NCBI RefSeq assembly: GCF_005116645.1
Contig: NZ_SWCM01000021.1
Location: 1-64,000, forward strand
Origin: Desulfopila sp. IMCC35006
GTDB lineage: Bacteria > Desulfobacterota > Desulfobulbia > Desulfobulbales > Desulfocapsaceae
Direction: 5' to 3'
Length of the DNA stretch: 64,000 nucleotides
Shown here piece by piece: positions 25,305 through 34,929 of the stretch; the first letter of the stretch is position 1; every line of letters begins with the position of its first letter. The translations under genes and the position numbers were made by a program. A model generated the notes under the pieces. The model saw only the letters and a program-made list of their open reading frames with translations. It had not been told where the DNA came from and made no database searches.

Positions 25305-26043
25305 TGTTGTTTTCTATAATTTCGCTTGGAAGCTTCTCAGGAATACAGGCAGAAGCAAACACGAAACCAAAACCCATTAACTCAGCTACGTTGTTGATAA
25401 TAACTCCGTTTTGATTTTCAGTTCCTTCGTCATAAGTAGGAACTTGGTTGCCTGCCTGCCGCAACCAGACAAGATTGAGACTATAAAGATGGTCAAGATA
25501 AATTCGAAAATTCTGAGGAAAAGCTAAGCGATCAAGAGGAAAATCGTTTTTTACCTCTGTACGTGGAGATAAAGTATTATTCTCTCGATTATACTTAGAC
25601 TTTTCTTGTAAGCTATATTGCCTTTGCTTTAGAAAAAATAGAATAATAGCTTCGTCGGGATGCAACTGGCCAATAATATGGCCGATCGCCGGATGAGCTT
25701 CATGCACCCTTTCTTTATCGATTGCCCTTGCAAGGAGGTTCAGAAACATTTCCGCAATTAGGCTGTCTTCTTTTGCGTAACGCAAATTTTCGAAAACTGG
25801 TCCCGCAATTTGAGGATCGGCTTCAATTAAATTCTCTTCCGGTACTTTCTCTGAAACACGTTCAAGATATCGCTCCCAGCGAACATATTGAGCAGCAATA
25901 TATTCTACAGGTGCCAAAACAAACCTTGCGGTTTTAACCGTTCTTTCGAGTGCTTGACCTACCTGTTTTACCGCGGGCTGGGCAGCGTCTTGATATATTT
26001 CCTTTATTGGAAGTGCCTTTGCTATTTCTTCTAACCAACCCAT
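25300..26043 (-). CDS. Abi_alpha (DUF4393) abortive-infection-type protein
   Basis: This 247-residue protein fits DUF4393, now called Abi_alpha. It opens with AQPAVKQVGQALERTVKT and the hydrophobic stretch VLAPVEYIAAQYV. The PDPQIAGPVFENLRY-type block follows (here ADPQIAGPVFENLRYA), then AHPAIGHIIGQLHPDEAIIL. Family members are linked to abortive infection, but their mechanism is not established. The gene is predicted to be co-oriented with the ApeA-like gene. An attC-like site overlaps its stop and another weak one lies just upstream. Confidence 0.85.
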   Translation of the reverse strand: MGWLEEIAKALPIKEIYQDAAQPAVKQVGQALERTVKTARFVLAPVEYIAAQYVRWERYLERVSEKVPEENLIEADPQIAGPVFENLRYAKEDSLIAEMFLNLLARAIDKERVHEAHPAIGHIIGQLHPDEAIILFFLKQRQYSLQEKSKYNRENNTLSPRTEVKNDFPLDRLAFPQNFRIYLDHLYSLNLVWLRQAGNQVPTYDEGTENQNGVIINNVAELMGFGFVFASACIPEKLPSEIIENNT

Positions 26044-26062
26044 GTTAATCCCTTTGTTTTGC

Positions 26063-26113
26063 GCTTAACAAACAGTTCTGTAGTTCTAATAAGCGCTCCT
26101 TTTTTGATGTTAT
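26063..26113 (-). other. Weak attC-like site 4 upstream of the Abi_alpha gene
   Basis: On the minus strand this runs from GATAAC to GTTAAGC, the latter a perfect GTTRRRY core. GCGCTTA and TAAGCGC can pair. It is shorter than usual for attC, and it may simply be promoter DNA. Confidence 0.3.
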
Positions 26114-26306
26114 CCAGAAAGATGATAAATTATTTTCTCTTTTTTGATAAAGCTATGTCTTCTTATAATACTCTTCAAAAAGCCTACAATATGCGAGGCA
26201 TGATCGCAATAAGTCATTATTTCTTGGGAAAATTTTGGAATTACCGTCACACATAAAAACCACGTTTATCACATTGTTACCACACACAACATTCAAATAA
26301 AAAATA

Positions 26307-26356
26307 CATTATTTTGTCTAATGGCGTTGAATATGAGCCTGTTTTTGAGTAAAGAT
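26307..26356. repeat. H2: half palindrome plus conserved flank
   Basis: Only the right arm TTTTGTCTAATG (26312-26323) is kept. It is followed by a flank shared with H3: TTGAA, then GAGCCTGTTT and TGAGTAAA. The left arm is replaced by AT-rich DNA, so one side seems to have been cut by a recombination event. Confidence 0.65.
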
Positions 26357-26459
26357 ACATCTTTTTGATAGATGGAAAGCACCGTCCAGAAGAGACACAC
26401 TTTGCATTTGGCTTAATTGGTTTATTTCAATATGCATTGCGTTACGAAAGGAGATTTTG

Positions 26460-27356
26460 ATGCCTGTAATAAAGAGTTTTGCCGTAGGGGAAGGAGATAT
26501 GTTTTACATTCGCCACGGTAGCGATAATTTCACTATTATTGATTGCGATCTGAGCGAGGAAAACTCTGGCCGGATTATTGAAGAGATCACGTCTGCCGCT
26601 ATGGATAAGGGTATTTGTAGGTTTGTATGCACTCATCCCGACGAAGATCACTTCGGAGGTATACATCTATTAGATGATGCTATGCCGATTAATAATTTCT
26701 ACGTTGTTAAAAATCAGGCTATCAAAGATGAAGAAACCACATCATTCACGCGCTACTGTCAACTTCGCGACGGGAACAAGGCCTTCTATATTTACAAGGG
26801 TTGTTCTAGGAAGTGGATGAATATAACCGATGATGATAGAGGAAGCGCTGGGATTCGCGTGCTCTGGCCCGATACATCGAATAGCTTTTTTAAGGATGCA
26901 TTGGCAGAATGCAACGCAGGGGAAAGCCACAACAATACGTCGGCAGTGATCCAATACAGTATTGAGAATGGAGCAAGCTTCCTTTGGCTCGGCGATCTAG
27001 AAACCGAATTCATGGAAAACATAGCCGATAGCATCAACCTGACAAAAACGACTATTGTCTTCGCCTCGCATCATGGCCGTGCGTCTGGAAAAATTCCAGA
27101 CTCTTGGTTGAAGAAGCTTGATCCGCAAATTATCGTGATCGGTGAAGCACCATCGCGCCACCTTGATTACTACACCGGATACAACACTATTACTCAGAAC
27201 AGGGCCGGAGACATTACCATGGACTGCGTTGAGCAAAAAATTCATTTCTATACTTCTAACCATAAGTATGAGAATGCATACTTGGTCGATGAAAAGATGT
27301 CGGACTACCAGTACTACGTCGGGAGCATCACCGTTGAAACTGAGTATACCCTTTGA
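26460..27356 (+). CDS. Metallo-beta-lactamase-fold hydrolase (ComEC/Rec2-type)
   Basis: This 298-residue protein starts at the ATG after GAAAGGAG. It has the metal-binding THPDEDHFGG motif at about residues 60-70, a conserved FLWLGDLE with the metal-binding aspartate near 185 and an ASHHG histidine motif near 205. It is soluble, without the ComEC channel. Stand-alone MBL proteins of this type hydrolyse phosphoester or nucleotide substrates and occur in several defence-linked operons. The next gene, on the same strand, encodes a membrane protein, so the two may form a unit. The substrate is unknown. Confidence 0.75.
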   Translation: MPVIKSFAVGEGDMFYIRHGSDNFTIIDCDLSEENSGRIIEEITSAAMDKGICRFVCTHPDEDHFGGIHLLDDAMPINNFYVVKNQAIKDEETTSFTRYCQLRDGNKAFYIYKGCSRKWMNITDDDRGSAGIRVLWPDTSNSFFKDALAECNAGESHNNTSAVIQYSIENGASFLWLGDLETEFMENIADSINLTKTTIVFASHHGRASGKIPDSWLKKLDPQIIVIGEAPSRHLDYYTGYNTITQNRAGDITMDCVEQKIHFYTSNHKYENAYLVDEKMSDYQYYVGSITVETEYTL

Positions 27357-27519
27357 AGTGAATTGATTCTGATCTAACACTTGTTAAAGTTGAGGGCTAC
27401 AAACAAACCCGGATTTTTTGGGTACTGATTGGGTGCTGGACCAGAATGTCGAGACGAGAGCGAAGAACGAAAATTACAAAACCAGAGTCGTTTCACGAGA
27501 AGTGGAGGCATAATTAGAT

Positions 27520-28275
27520 ATGGGGTCAATTGAAAAATTGTTTGATACATACAGCCTAAACGCAAGAGTGAAGCCAGCATTTATGCTTGTATTTCCTATA
27601 GTTATTGCGCTGTTTACCTTGTTTGAGCCATCTCGAAGTTGGGGGGGAGGGGCTGTTACATTCATAGTTTCGTTTGGCATCATATCTTTAGCGGCAAACC
27701 AAATGTCAACAAAGGGGAACATCCTTCAGGAAAGGCTTTTTGGAAAATGGGGAGGGGCTCCAACAACTATAATTCTAAGACATTCTGACTTACGGCTAGA
27801 CAAACACACAAAAAGTCGCTACATGGCCAGGCTTCAGGAGCTCATACCAAATTTTCTGGCTGTTTCCGTCGATCAAGAGTGCAATGATAAAAACGAAGCT
27901 GACCAGATGTATAGGACAGCAGCCAATTATTTGAGAGAGCACACTAGGGACACTAAAAAGTACCCTTTAGTTTTCAAAGAAAACATTTCATATGGATTTA
28001 GCAGGAATGCAAGAGCATTTAAATGGCTTGGCACGGTAATTAGCTTTTTCTCGTTGTGTGTAAGTGTTTTTGTAATATGGTACAGAAATGCAAAAGGAAG
28101 TGATTCCTCTCTTCTAGACTTGGTTTTTCGCATTCCTTTCGAACAAACGGCATTGGTTTTATTGCTCTTATCAATGCTGCTAATTTGGATATTTTTTGTC
28201 ACTGAAAAATGGGTTGAAGTAAGAGCCTTTACATATGCTAAGGCTCTGTTTGCATCGTGCGAAAAATTGATTTAA
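27520..28275 (+). CDS. Four-helix membrane protein paired with the MBL-fold gene
   Basis: This 251-residue protein has two N-terminal membrane helices (about 20-36 and 44-60), a cytosolic domain of about 100 residues (SDLRLDKHTKSRYMARLQELIP) and two C-terminal helices (about 168-188 and 208-230). No family is recognised with confidence. The layout resembles membrane effectors that accompany soluble sensor enzymes in small defence systems. It lies 163 bp downstream of the MBL gene and ends before palindrome H3. Confidence 0.65.
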   Translation: MGSIEKLFDTYSLNARVKPAFMLVFPIVIALFTLFEPSRSWGGGAVTFIVSFGIISLAANQMSTKGNILQERLFGKWGGAPTTIILRHSDLRLDKHTKSRYMARLQELIPNFLAVSVDQECNDKNEADQMYRTAANYLREHTRDTKKYPLVFKENISYGFSRNARAFKWLGTVISFFSLCVSVFVIWYRNAKGSDSSLLDLVFRIPFEQTALVLLLLSMLLIWIFFVTEKWVEVRAFTYAKALFASCEKLI

Positions 28276-28386
28276 CCCTCTTGTGCCGCAACACCACAGG
28301 GGATTTCCCGACCGCTTAAGCGCCCCGGAGGATAGGGCAACGCTGAGGAGCGACCCGAGCGCCCCTCTTCTTCATAATCACACACC

Positions 28387-28451
28387 CATTAGACAAAAGA
28401 GATTATTTTGTCTAATGGTATTGAAGGGGAGCCTGTTTATGAGTAAAAACT
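28387..28451. repeat. H3: complete palindrome with conserved flank
   Basis: CATTAGACAAAA (28387-28398), loop GAGATTA and TTTTGTCTAATG (28406-28417) form a perfect 12-bp inverted repeat. The 34 bp that follow match the flank of H2. It sits between the four-helix gene and the next membrane-protein gene. Confidence 0.75.
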
Positions 28452-28466
28452 GCTGAGGGTGGTTCA

Positions 28467-29072
28467 ATGCTGGTGACGTTACTGCCAGATCGTTTAGCGG
28501 AATTAAGGGACAGACGGTTTAAAAAGATGGGAGATTTTAAAGCATTTTCAATATTACTTGCGTTTTTTATCGCAACATCAATAGTTGGCCATATTACTTG
28601 GAGTGTTTTGATTGGTGTGAGTTCTTTTTTTGTTGAGGATGACAACATGAGGCATGGGGAGATAATAAATTATCAATACTTCCCCAACGAACCTCCTCGA
28701 AGAATGACCACACATTCCAAACGCATAATAAATGGTACTTGTAAAAATCCTGTTCTAATTGGTAAATATAGTAGAATTGGATGGGATAAAAATAGAACTC
28801 TAGAATGTGTTGAAAGATATCAAGCAACAGAGTGGGATAAATTAACTCTTTATCCAATTCCTGATTTATTGGTAAATGGCTATAAGGTATCTAACAGGGA
28901 TTCTCTTAGTTATTCCAGAATATCAGATAAATGGGAGGCGTGGGGATATAGAACTTCATACGAAAAAGATGGGTATAGTTTATTAAGATCTTTAATTATT
29001 GGAATATTTGTCGTTAGTGTTTTTGTCATTACTAGGTCACTCAACACACCCGTGTCAAAGTCAAAGATATAA
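28467..29072 (+). CDS. Hypothetical two-helix membrane protein
   Basis: This 201-residue protein has one helix near the N-terminus (about 28-52) and one near the C-terminus (about 172-190). Between them lies a domain with two cysteines about 19 residues apart (NGTCKNP, LECVERY), probably extracytoplasmic. No family is recognised. It starts 50 bp after palindrome H3. Accessory status is inferred from position. Confidence 0.55.
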   Translation: MLVTLLPDRLAELRDRRFKKMGDFKAFSILLAFFIATSIVGHITWSVLIGVSSFFVEDDNMRHGEIINYQYFPNEPPRRMTTHSKRIINGTCKNPVLIGKYSRIGWDKNRTLECVERYQATEWDKLTLYPIPDLLVNGYKVSNRDSLSYSRISDKWEAWGYRTSYEKDGYSLLRSLIIGIFVVSVFVITRSLNTPVSKSKI

Positions 29073-29140
29073 AAGTCAAGTCTTGATTTATTGCACAACA
29101 ATTAAAAGTAACTGGTAAACCGGTGATTGGGTAACTAAAT

Positions 29141-29178
29141 GGGGTCAGAGACTAAACATTTAAATCAACTCTGACTCC
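29141..29178. repeat. REP-like inverted repeat
   Basis: GGGGTCAGAG and CTCTGACTCC are inverted around an AT-rich 18-bp spacer. Similar words flank REP elements mobilised by Y1-type (RAYT) transposases in many proteobacteria. No such transposase is seen here. Confidence 0.4.
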
Positions 29179-29219
29179 AATTATTTATGAGTATAAAAAT
29201 CATATCGAAGAGGATATAA

Positions 29220-29405
29220 ATGCATATTGAAGTATGTGAAAAATGTGGCGCACGATATGAGTTAACAAGCATTTCACTACCTGTGAGAGATAAAGATAAC
29301 ATCAAATGTAATTATTGCGGAACTATTATATATAGCTGGAGTGGTGGGTGCACGTTTAATGACAAAGAGCTTTCTGGGCCTTCAAAAGAATACGAAAAAG
29401 ACTAA
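29220..29405 (+). CDS. Small zinc-ribbon protein
   Basis: This 61-residue soluble protein has paired CEKCG and CNYCG knuckles 25 residues apart, typical of a zinc ribbon. A GAGG ribosome site precedes the ATG. It may bind nucleic acid or protein. It forms an accessory islet with the membrane gene upstream, bounded by H3 and H4. Confidence 0.65.
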   Translation: MHIEVCEKCGARYELTSISLPVRDKDNIKCNYCGTIIYSWSGGCTFNDKELSGPSKEYEKD

Positions 29406-29513
29406 TCACAGCGATTTCGGAATAGAATCGCACCCTCTCCACCACTCATGGTGTTTTTGTACCAACAAAAAGCCTCTTCGTATATTGCTATCTCTGCTTA
29501 GCACTGAACTGAA

Positions 29514-29590
29514 CATAAGACAAAATGGATTATTTTGTGTGCAGGGTCATAGTCAATTTGCGACAGCAATTCGCGGACGGTTCAAACCCG
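29514..29590 (-). mobile_element. H4 palindrome joined to a transposase 3'-end remnant
   Basis: CATAAGACAAAA (29514-29525), TGGATTA and TTTTG begin an H palindrome. Its right arm is interrupted by TGTGCAGGGTCATAGTC and the reverse complement of the transposase 3' end seen at 43490-43530. Read leftward, it encodes the last residues PRIAVAN followed by TGA. It is therefore a solo right end of the same insertion sequence, inverted relative to the intact copy. A TCACTTAATGTG motif lies inverted at 29627-29638. Confidence 0.7.
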
Positions 29591-29970
29591 GTTAAGTGTA
29601 GCGGCCCGCAATAATGAGGCTGGACCCACATTAAGTGAGAATAAAGTAAAGCCACTTCTGCCTTTGAAAGACCTGACTCTTGTCAATCACCAGGTTTTAG
29701 CCAACAGTAGCAACTACAGATTTTGAACTTACTGATAAAACAAGATATTTGAAGTGGCAATGTTAACGTAAACTCAGCAGAACATTCACTTTACAGCAGT
29801 TAAAAATGCTACAACTATAGGGTGGTGAAATGATTCACTTGAGTTTAGTTGTGGTTGGAATAGTGTCGCCAAGAAAAACCGATGCTTGGGTATTTCGACT
29901 ATTCTTACATCTCCGTCCAGATTGATGCCAACACATTGCAGGTCTGATTTTTTAAATTTAATTCTATAAT

Positions 29971-29996
29971 GGACCAGCGGGGGCATTTGAACGAAA
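29971..29996. repeat. GGACCAGCGGG repeat, copy 1
   Basis: GGACCAGCGGG..CATTTGAAC occurs here and again at 60519-60544, next to the exonuclease remnant. The two copies suggest the end of a transposable unit that is otherwise gone. Confidence 0.5.
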
Positions 29997-30017
29997 ACCT
30001 ACGGTTTTGAAATAAGC

Positions 30018-30154
30018 AATACAGTTGTATTTTTAAATGCGGAACCTTGCCCCCTGCCAATTTCAACCTTCTATGTATTTGCGGAATTCAATTTTCTCCA
30101 CTTGCTGTAGGACACCATCGATATATAATTTTGGAATAAAAACCCCTAAATTGG
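30018..30154 (-). pseudogene. Remnant of a serine-resolvase 3' end
   Basis: This stretch aligns with 38944-39076, the 3' end and downstream flank of the resolvase gene at 39014-39574 (shared blocks include ttgcngaattcaattntct, aggacaccat and aaacccctaaat). It keeps about 35 codons with substitutions and frame damage. The two copies are direct repeats that bracket the c-di-GMP gene block. Confidence 0.7.
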
Positions 30155-30269
30155 ATAACCCCAATATGGGCGCGATCATCCATTTCTACGGAGATATCCA
30201 TGACAAAGACGGTTGTATCGTCGTCGATCCGTTTTGCTTGGTGTAGACATAACTGATTTCGTAATCTAT

Positions 30270-30416
30270 TTACCAGACACTGCTCAGTACTTTTTGGAGT
30301 CGGAGGTAGGCAAGTGATTTTTCATCCACCTCTTGCCGCAGACTCTTGTGAAGGTCTCCATCGACACTCAAAGCGGTGAGATCGGTGTTGAGGTTAAGCT
30401 TGTGGCGCAGTGTTTT
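30270..30416 (-). pseudogene. Decayed gene fragment, C-terminal end
   Basis: A 48-codon open stretch reads LRHKLNLNTDLTALSVDGD... to LQKVLSSVW and a stop. It is cut by an in-frame stop just upstream, where a different frame continues. Codon use is GC-rich, like the signalling genes that follow. The family is not recognised. The remainder of 29597-30615 holds no credible gene. Confidence 0.4.
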
Positions 30417-30615
30417 CTAAAATATCGTTCTGGAGATGAAATACCCTGAAGTGGTAAAAAACACCTACCAGACCAAGATAGCTGCAGACCAAAACCGGCT
30501 GGATAATGGTACGAAGTTTCATCAAGTTCCAGATGGATAGGGAATGATGAGGAAGATGGTCAGGCCGATGTTTATTGCAAAAGAAAATCCAGTTCACCCA
30601 TTAAAAGGCCCCTTG

Positions 30616-32475
30616 TCAAGTCGTTGCAACATTCTTTCGCATGAACTCACCCATCTCAACCACCGGCAGTGGGCGGCTCAGATAATAGCCCTGGGCCTCG
30701 CTACAGTTGCGTGATTTTAGAAAGGCAAGCTGATTTTCGGTTTCGACACCCTCCGCTGTAACGCTCAGATTCATGTTTTCAGCCAGAGAGATGACAGCTG
30801 AGGCAATGGCTCGATCGTTAACGTCGGTGGTGATTGCACAGACAAAGGTGCGGTCGATTTTCAGCCGGTCTATGGGAAACCGTTTCAGATAGGCAAGGCT
30901 CGAATACCCGGTACCGAAATCGTCGATGGCTAGTTGAACCCCAAGAGTTTTCAGCTCGCGCAGGGTGGCGATAGCCATCTCGCCGTCTTTCATCAATACA
31001 CTCTCGGTGATTTCTATCTCGAGAGCGGAAGGTTTGAGGCCGGTCTCCTTTAATATTCGACCCACCTGGGCCGGGAAACCTGCCTGGGCAAATTGTCGGA
31101 CGGATACGTTGACGGCCACCCTGGGGAGGAGAACTCCCGCATCCTGCCATGCCTTTGCCTGGGTGCAGGCGGTACGCAGCACCCATTCACCTATGGGGAC
31201 GATAAGGTTGGTTTCCTCTGCCAATGGAATAAACTCCACCGGCGAAACTGTTCCCAACTCTGGATTATTCCATCGCAGCAAAGCCTCTACGCCGGAAATC
31301 AAACCGGTCATTACATCTACCTGGGGCTGATAGTGCAGGGACAGCTCACCCAGCTCCTGAGCCTGACGCAGGTGTTTTTCCATGGTCAAGCGCTTTAACG
31401 CCGCAGTATTCATTGTTTCTGTAAAGAAACGAAAGTTATCACCCCTCTCGCGCTTGGCAAAGTACATCGCCATATCCGCGTTTTTAAGCAGTACCTCGGC
31501 GTCCTGCCCGTCTTCCGGATATACGGCGATGCCGATGCTGCCGCTGACAACGACCTCATGACCGGCCAGCATGACCGGTTTAGCCAGAGCGTCGAGGACT
31601 CGCCGGGCAACCAGTCCGGCATCTTCACCTTTGCGGATTTCGGGTAGGAGCAAGGTGAATTCGTCACCGCCAAACCGGGCCAGACCTTCATCGCTCTGTC
31701 CTGGATTTCCCAGGGTAAAACTGTCACTGGCACGCAAGCTCAGAATAAGGCGTTTGGCAACCTCAATCAGCAGGAGATCGCCGATGGAATGACCCAGGGT
31801 ATCGTTGATACGTTTGAAATTATCAAGATCCAGGAACAGCAAGGCAAGGCTGTGTCTATTGCGGCGGGCCAGCCCAAGAGCCTGGGAGAGTCGCTCCCTG
31901 AAGAAGGCCCGGTTGGGCAGGTTGGTTACATCGTCGAAGTAGGCCAATTGGCGAATTCGCTCCTCCGCCTGTCGACGTCTGCCGAGCGCTCCGGCGAGCT
32001 GGCGGATTTCATGGGGGTGAAAGGGTTTTTGCAGATAGAAGATACTTCCGGTCGGCGGCACCCGTTGGGAAATTTCTTCGGGGTCGATCTCGGAGTAGGC
32101 GGTCACAACCACAATGTCCACCCTCGCATCCAGCTCCCGAATACGGATCGCGGCCCAGAGACCATCAGGTCCGGGGGGCATGCGCATATCGAGAAAGACA
32201 AGACTGTAGGGTCGGCCATCGAACTTGCTGTCTTTTACAGCCTGCACTGCATCTTCCGCTCCGGCACAGAAAGTCAGATCGAAGCGTTCAGCTGTCGGAG
32301 TCAAGGTCTTTGACGGACCGAACAGTCGGGTTCGCATGTCATCGAGGCTTCGGGTGGCGGACTCAGGGTGTCTGGTCTGCAGGATGTCACCGTAGCTGGC
32401 GCGGATAGCAGCATCATCATCGGCAACCAGTATGCGAATGGTAGATTGGGACGTAATATCATCGGGAGTGTTCAT
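30616..32475 (-). CDS. Response regulator with GGDEF and EAL domains (pair 1)
   Basis: This 619-residue cytoplasmic protein contains a receiver domain at about 12-155 with the phospho-acceptor in [18 protein letters not shown] domain at about 185-345 has intact GGDEF ([12 protein letters not shown]). An EAL domain at about 365-610 has EALLRW and [14 protein letters not shown]. It should both make and break cyclic di-GMP under control of phosphorylation. The start overlaps the upstream histidine kinase by 4 bp, so the two form a coupled two-component pair. It is a paralogue of the protein at 36863-38719. Confidence 0.9.
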   Translation of the reverse strand: MNTPDDITSQSTIRILVADDDAAIRASYGDILQTRHPESATRSLDDMRTRLFGPSKTLTPTAERFDLTFCAGAEDAVQAVKDSKFDGRPYSLVFLDMRMPPGPDGLWAAIRIRELDARVDIVVVTAYSEIDPEEISQRVPPTGSIFYLQKPFHPHEIRQLAGALGRRRQAEERIRQLAYFDDVTNLPNRAFFRERLSQALGLARRNRHSLALLFLDLDNFKRINDTLGHSIGDLLLIEVAKRLILSLRASDSFTLGNPGQSDEGLARFGGDEFTLLLPEIRKGEDAGLVARRVLDALAKPVMLAGHEVVVSGSIGIAVYPEDGQDAEVLLKNADMAMYFAKRERGDNFRFFTETMNTAALKRLTMEKHLRQAQELGELSLHYQPQVDVMTGLISGVEALLRWNNPELGTVSPVEFIPLAEETNLIVPIGEWVLRTACTQAKAWQDAGVLLPRVAVNVSVRQFAQAGFPAQVGRILKETGLKPSALEIEITESVLMKDGEMAIATLRELKTLGVQLAIDDFGTGYSSLAYLKRFPIDRLKIDRTFVCAITTDVNDRAIASAVISLAENMNLSVTAEGVETENQLAFLKSRNCSEAQGYYLSRPLPVVEMGEFMRKNVATT

Positions 32476-34376
32476 GCCGCCTTCTCCAGGTTTGATTGTA
32501 CATACTCAGCCAGGGGGAGCAACAGGTGCATGCATGCGCCTTGACCGGTTCCGGCACTCCCGGCGTAGATGCGTCCGCCCATGGCGGCCAGCGTATTGGC
32601 GCACCAATGCAGACCGATGCCTGAGCCACGGTTTTTTGTTGAGAAACCACGTTCAAAAAGATGCGGTAATTGCTCCGAAGAGATGCCTATGCCGTTGTCT
32701 TCAAAACAGATATGCACCAGCCCCTGCGGGTCCATGTCTACGACAACAGGGTACACTCGAATCCATCCGTCTTGTTTCTGCCGGGCGCTTGCACTAATCG
32801 ATTCAGCACCATTTATGAACAGATTGGTAAGAATTTGCTGCAGGGCGATACGAGCCACGCGGACGCGGCCGATTTCGGTCAGGCCATCATCGATCTCAAT
32901 CCGCACACTCTTGTGCAGCTCTTCCGGCAGGAGCCGCACTGTCTCGCCTATGAGACGGGACAGCTCCAGGGACTCCATGACCCGCTCAGCCCGGCTGAAG
33001 CGCTGTTGGTCGGCCAGAATCATCTGTACCACGTCCACCTGGGAGCGGATGGTTTCGAGTTCATCGGCAGCAGAGGTGACCATGGCGGCGAGTTCATTTC
33101 CAGCCAACTCGGAGAATTGGGCCAGATCAGCCTTTCGATCAGCCGGAGTAGCGGGATCAGCCAGCTCGGCGCCAGCCATAGCCAGCTCCAGCACCGGTGC
33201 CTGCTTGAGCACGCGCCGCAGATTGATGAGCTTTACCCCAATAGGTGTGATGGCGTTGCCGATGTTGTGCAGTGCTCCACTGGCCATCTCAGCGATACCG
33301 GACTTATACGACTGGTCCAGGAGACGCAGGCGGGTTTCCGCCAGGCGCTCCACCATGATATCGAATTCTTTAGCGAGCGTGCCTATTTCATCCCTGCGCT
33401 TCATTTGCAGGCGCGTGGACAGGTCGTCATCTGTGCCAACAGTTATGGCATGCCGGGTAAGCAGGGTAATCGGGTCAAAAACGGTTCTTCGTAAAAAGAG
33501 AAGGAGCACCAGCAGGACTATCGTACCGGCAACAGCAAGGGACAAGGAGGCGTATCGCAGGGTGGTCCGCCCCTGGGCGACAATGACACGTGGCGTATCC
33601 ACATGGACACGCAAGATCGGGATGCCGGTGACATCCAACACTTCGGTGGAGCCGCGAGTGATCGTATCACTTTTGCTGAGATTTATTGGCGTGTAACGAA
33701 TAGTTCCTGAGTCCTTGCTCTGGAGCACCGGTTGATTTTTTACCGGCGAGAGGAATTCGGCACGCAAAGAGACACGGGCCTGGCTGCCCAGTCGCTCTAT
33801 AGTAGCCATGTCCAGCAGGCGGCCGATGACAACGCGGCCGCGGCTGGGGCCATCGCCTTTGCTGGTCAGGACAGGTCGGCTGGCGATGAGGATAATTCCC
33901 GCAGGCGTATGGTAGAGGCCGGCAACGCTACCAAGCTTCTCCGAGGAATCAAGCAGGGGATTGGCAAGGTCCAGGTGATCTTCCGCCAGTTCGTTCAAGA
34001 CCATCTCTTTTTTGTTTTCGTAATCATAGCCAATGCCCCATAGACGCATGCCCTCCGGGGTGTAGAAGGCTATCAGATTGACATTCAGGCTCTCCAGGGC
34101 CTGCAGATTCAGGTTGGATTCTACATACTCGACGTTTTGGTCAACCATAAACCGGTAGGTATCGTCCCAGGTGGCCCAGTCGGTGGCCGAAGGAATTAAT
34201 ATGGCTACTTCACGCTCCAGAGCCTGCAGGGCACGTTCTGTATTATTCGTGGCCTCGGCTTGTTGTAATTGGACGAAGGCAGGCATGAGTACAAAACGCT
34301 GGACGGTGTACTCCACGATCGCATAGGCACCAAATATGCAGAAAAGAAGGGTAATAGCTTTATTTTTCAGTGACAT
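32472..34376 (-). CDS. CHASE4-HAMP sensor histidine kinase (pair 1)
   Basis: This 634-residue protein has an N-terminal membrane helix, a periplasmic CHASE4-type sensor at about 35-240 ([14 protein letters not shown]), a second helix at about 275-297 and a HAMP domain with [13 protein letters not shown]. The histidine region is unusual ([14 protein letters not shown]). The ATPase domain has [24 protein letters not shown] and GSGIGLHW. It likely phosphorylates the downstream GGDEF-EAL regulator. The divergent gene at 34930 encodes a paralogue. Confidence 0.9.
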   Translation of the reverse strand: MSLKNKAITLLFCIFGAYAIVEYTVQRFVLMPAFVQLQQAEATNNTERALQALEREVAILIPSATDWATWDDTYRFMVDQNVEYVESNLNLQALESLNVNLIAFYTPEGMRLWGIGYDYENKKEMVLNELAEDHLDLANPLLDSSEKLGSVAGLYHTPAGIILIASRPVLTSKGDGPSRGRVVIGRLLDMATIERLGSQARVSLRAEFLSPVKNQPVLQSKDSGTIRYTPINLSKSDTITRGSTEVLDVTGIPILRVHVDTPRVIVAQGRTTLRYASLSLAVAGTIVLLVLLLFLRRTVFDPITLLTRHAITVGTDDDLSTRLQMKRRDEIGTLAKEFDIMVERLAETRLRLLDQSYKSGIAEMASGALHNIGNAITPIGVKLINLRRVLKQAPVLELAMAGAELADPATPADRKADLAQFSELAGNELAAMVTSAADELETIRSQVDVVQMILADQQRFSRAERVMESLELSRLIGETVRLLPEELHKSVRIEIDDGLTEIGRVRVARIALQQILTNLFINGAESISASARQKQDGWIRVYPVVVDMDPQGLVHICFEDNGIGISSEQLPHLFERGFSTKNRGSGIGLHWCANTLAAMGGRIYAGSAGTGQGACMHLLLPLAEYVQSNLEKAA

Positions 34377-34929
34377 GGTGCTCGTTTTAATAGAAATTTG
34401 GCGTCATTGGCGTTTTAAGGAACAGACAACTGTTGACCGAGTCGGTTGTATCACTGTTGTTCAGGAGATACTCGTACAAGAGCTACTGGAGATTTTTTCA
34501 TTTTGGGTCGATAATGTCAAGAGCCTCCGACAGAAACATTCTGTTATTCTTTTGATACTCTTGTGATGGGATTACTCAGTGCCACATAGTTGAGTGAACC
34601 AGGGCCGTTTTTTTCCGTATCTTAGAAGAATGTATAGTAATATTTAGAGCGTTTCTTTTGGAAAATCTAACATATATAAAACGTAATCTTTCAAAATAAC
34701 TTACTCATGAATCGATAGACCACTCTGGAAACGCTATAACCTGTGTTTCCGGACAATATCTGTCACTTGGCCACATCAAGGAGATGACAATTTGACATAG
34801 AAAATTCTTTCACATAAACTCAAATGGACAGAATTTTCCTGGCATTCCAATGTATGTCTCAGGAAAATATTGGTAACACTTTTTAAAAGTGCGTTGTTCA
34901 TCGCCCGCAACTTGTCAAGGAAACAATTT
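34377..34929. promoter_or_regulatory. Divergent intergenic region between the two kinase genes
   Basis: These 553 bp separate the head-to-head kinase genes and must hold both promoters. The central part (about 34600-34720) is AT-rich, in contrast to the GC-rich genes. I see no convincing gene. AAGGA precedes the right-hand ATG. Confidence 0.5.

Noticed and set aside
32569-33696. 375-codon open frame on the plus strand
   Set aside because: It is antisense to the CHASE4 kinase, whose domains and motifs are clear. GC-rich codons leave long shadow frames, and the product is a low-complexity Ser/Arg-rich sequence.
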